This document shows positions 62,346 through 64,000 of a DNA stretch of 64,000 nt, piece by piece. The notes beneath the pieces were generated by a model, which was not told the DNA's origin, searched no databases, and saw nothing but the letters and a program-made list of their open reading frames with translations. Origin of the DNA: Paramacrobiotus metropolitanus. Taxonomy: Eukaryota > Tardigrada > Eutardigrada > Parachela > Macrobiotidae. The position numbers and the translations under genes are program-made. The stretch covers positions 21,597-85,596 of the forward strand of contig NW_026570481.1 of NCBI RefSeq assembly GCF_019649055.1. The letters are read 5' to 3'. The first letter of the stretch is position 1. Each line of letters starts with the position of its first letter.

Positions 62346-62783
62346 ATTATTTTATCAGTAGAAGAAGATAATGAGTCTGTATTTTCATTGAAGCATATGA
62401 CATTCGTGTGGGCGTGACTTCTCAATTAGAATCTAAAAGAAGTCCGGTGATTTGCTTCTCAGCTAGAAATGACGGAGCTAGAAAACAAGTCGAAATATTA
62501 AAGCTACAGTTTTTATATGTGGTAGTTTATAAGTTCTTGGCAAGTTGCTGATCGTCAGCGGTGTAACCTCCACATACCAGGCTGTTCAGTTTTCACTGCT
62601 TTAACTAATAATCGCCGAAACCTGACACCATCGTCTGAAGATCACGACTCAGGCTGGCTGGAGCCGGTGTGACGAAGTCAGCAGAACGGTTAAACATTGG
62701 CTGCTCTCCAGTCACGGCAATCAAACGAAATTCCAAAAAAAATTTCCCCCACCATAGTTTAGAAAAAGCTCCCATTTTCACCA
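62346..62783. other. Spacer between converging paralogues F and G
   Basis: Non-coding. It would hold both 3' ends. No clear terminator-like or repeat signal. Confidence 0.35.
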
Positions 62784-63923
62784 TCAAAAACTGCGGAAAT
62801 ATTCGACGACATCATGCCAATCTGCGATCTGCAGACCACATAAAGCACGACGGACACAGCCTGGCCAGAAGCAACACTGCAATCGCGCCATTTCCATCAG
62901 AAAGTGCTGCGTGATACGGGACAGTTTCTCCACTTGCAAATCCTGCAGTCCATCCACGCACCACTGCTTTCCGCGGCAATACGCGGACTCACGCGGATCG
63001 GCCGTTTGCACAGTACACAGCATCTGCAACACGAATCTCAAATTAAGTATTTTGTTCCCCCGATGATTTGAGAGACCTTTTCGTTTCACCTGACAGTTTG
63101 AATGTGCGCCCCGTTGCAAGAAACCGTTCGCGTTCCCGTAGACGGCCAGCGCAGTCAGATATCGTCCCAGCATGTCAAACTGCTGATCAGTCAGCGCTAA
63201 CAGTGCATCCTCCAAAACATTCCAGATCGCGCTATCCAAATCTTCCGCCGCTGACGCCCGCTCCGCGGGCACATTGATCAACAACTTGGGCCGTAAAAAT
63301 TCATAGGGACTCTTCGGGCTGCGGTACTCCAGCTGCACTTCACACTGGACCAAGGAGATGGCATCACATGGACAGCTACGGAAAACTCCCACGAAATCGG
63401 TGAAAAGAAAGTGGCGTTCCGTGAATTTGAACTCGTACGAGGCTATATTTTCCGGCAGATGCGCATGACACTGGGTGCTGTCCACGTTGTCCTTCCCTGT
63501 TCCCATCAGCAGTTCGAACCATCCACCCACCAAATGGATGGGGGTCAGATGAATGCCTGCGTTATGGCGCGCAACAAAACCGATCATGGCGCAAATTGTA
63601 CAGTAATCACGTTCGTGCAAGATCCGTTCCCGGGATGCCACAATGATCCGCTTGGTCGTGGGACGAAGGCATTTGAAAATAGGGGACGTCAGCATGTAGA
63701 CGCGCATGGAATGGTCACATCCCTCCAACAGATTCCGTCCATAGCTCTTCACAATAATAGTATTGGTCAGCTGCGGTGATTGCAAGATGGCATCCCACTC
63801 AGCACACACGGCGCGCAGTTCGGTTTGCTTTAAGGTTTCCAATACCGAAAACACGTCCTGCAACAAATCCAATGATAGCGCGCTGATGTCACCCTCGAAC
63901 TTTCCATACGCCGTCGCCATCAT
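62784..63923 (-). CDS. F-box family paralogue G, partial at window edge
   Basis: The F-box exon (63923-63090) and last exon (63023-62784) are present on the minus strand. The 66 bp intron between them is open in frame, so the two also read as one continuous ORF. It is closest to paralogue A: LSLDLLQDVFSVLETLKQTE, RNLLEGCDHSMRVYMLTSPI and WCVDGLQDLQVEKLSRIT. Upstream, the stretch matching A's exon 2 start (GGTTCGGAATA-AACTGATTC) lacks one base, so the link to the N-terminal exon, which lies beyond the window, would be out of frame. Either translation starts at the ATG at 63923 as an F-box-only protein, or the copy is broken. Confidence 0.65.
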   Translation of the reverse strand: MMATAYGKFEGDISALSLDLLQDVFSVLETLKQTELRAVCAEWDAILQSPQLTNTIIVKSYGRNLLEGCDHSMRVYMLTSPIFKCLRPTTKRIIVASRERILHERDYCTICAMIGFVARHNAGIHLTPIHLVGGWFELLMGTGKDNVDSTQCHAHLPENIASYEFKFTERHFLFTDFVGVFRSCPCDAISLVQCEVQLEYRSPKSPYEFLRPKLLINVPAERASAAEDLDSAIWNVLEDALLALTDQQFDMLGRYLTALAVYGNANGFLQRGAHSNCQVKRKGLSNHRGNKILNLRFVLQMLCTVQTADPRESAYCRGKQWCVDGLQDLQVEKLSRITQHFLMEMARLQCCFWPGCVRRALCGLQIADWHDVVEYFRSF

Positions 63924-64000
63924 CAGTGAAAGACGTTGAATCAGTTTATTCCGAACCGTTCACAGGTCCTCTATAAATATTGAAGATTTTCAAGCGGCCT

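Overview
This is animal nuclear DNA. Genes have GC-rich exons with GT-AG introns that are AT-rich, there is no bacterial operon structure, and two conserved animal genes can be modelled across many exons. The phylum cannot be proven from the sequence. A small-genome protostome, possibly a tardigrade, is only a weak guess.

Layout. Positions 1-181 hold the end of an unidentified gene. Positions 200-4800 are repeats: a tandem duplication, then a 3.4 kb minisatellite of about 29 bp units with a 1,200 bp higher-order repeat and an inserted foldback element. Positions 5704-6000 hold a GPCR-like fragment. Positions 6815-12558 encode a CatSper sperm-channel auxiliary subunit (epsilon-like, 5 exons, 1,152 aa). 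Positions 13424-18226 encode ERGIC2, an ER-Golgi cargo receptor (10 exons, 403 aa). Both models stay in phase across every intron.

Positions 18596-42716 are one giant Ty3/Gypsy-type LTR retrotransposon on the minus strand (24.1 kb). Its two LTRs are identical except for one 4 bp indel, it has a 4 bp target duplication (CGGC) and a tRNA-Met-like primer site. It carries coiled-coil and gag ORFs, a zinc knuckle, an RGG box, protease, RT/RNase H and integrase, then three long extra ORFs after pol. The outstanding feature is the octamer AAAGGTCA. I counted about 90 exact copies by eye, against fewer than one expected. They fall in all three reading frames, and their dominant strand flips sharply between the coding body and the two non-coding ends.

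Positions 43082-64000 are a cluster of seven paralogues (A to G) of a two-module family: an unidentified N-terminal domain joined to an F-box protein. B/C and D/E are head-to-head inverted duplicates. A, B and D look intact. C, E, F and probably G carry frameshifts, a stop codon or deletions. Several inverted-repeat elements (MITE or foldback type) lie between them.

The genes do not form one pathway. CATSPERE-like and ERGIC2 are single-copy host genes, the LTR element is a recent insertion between ERGIC2 and the F-box array, and the array is a fast birth-and-death family.
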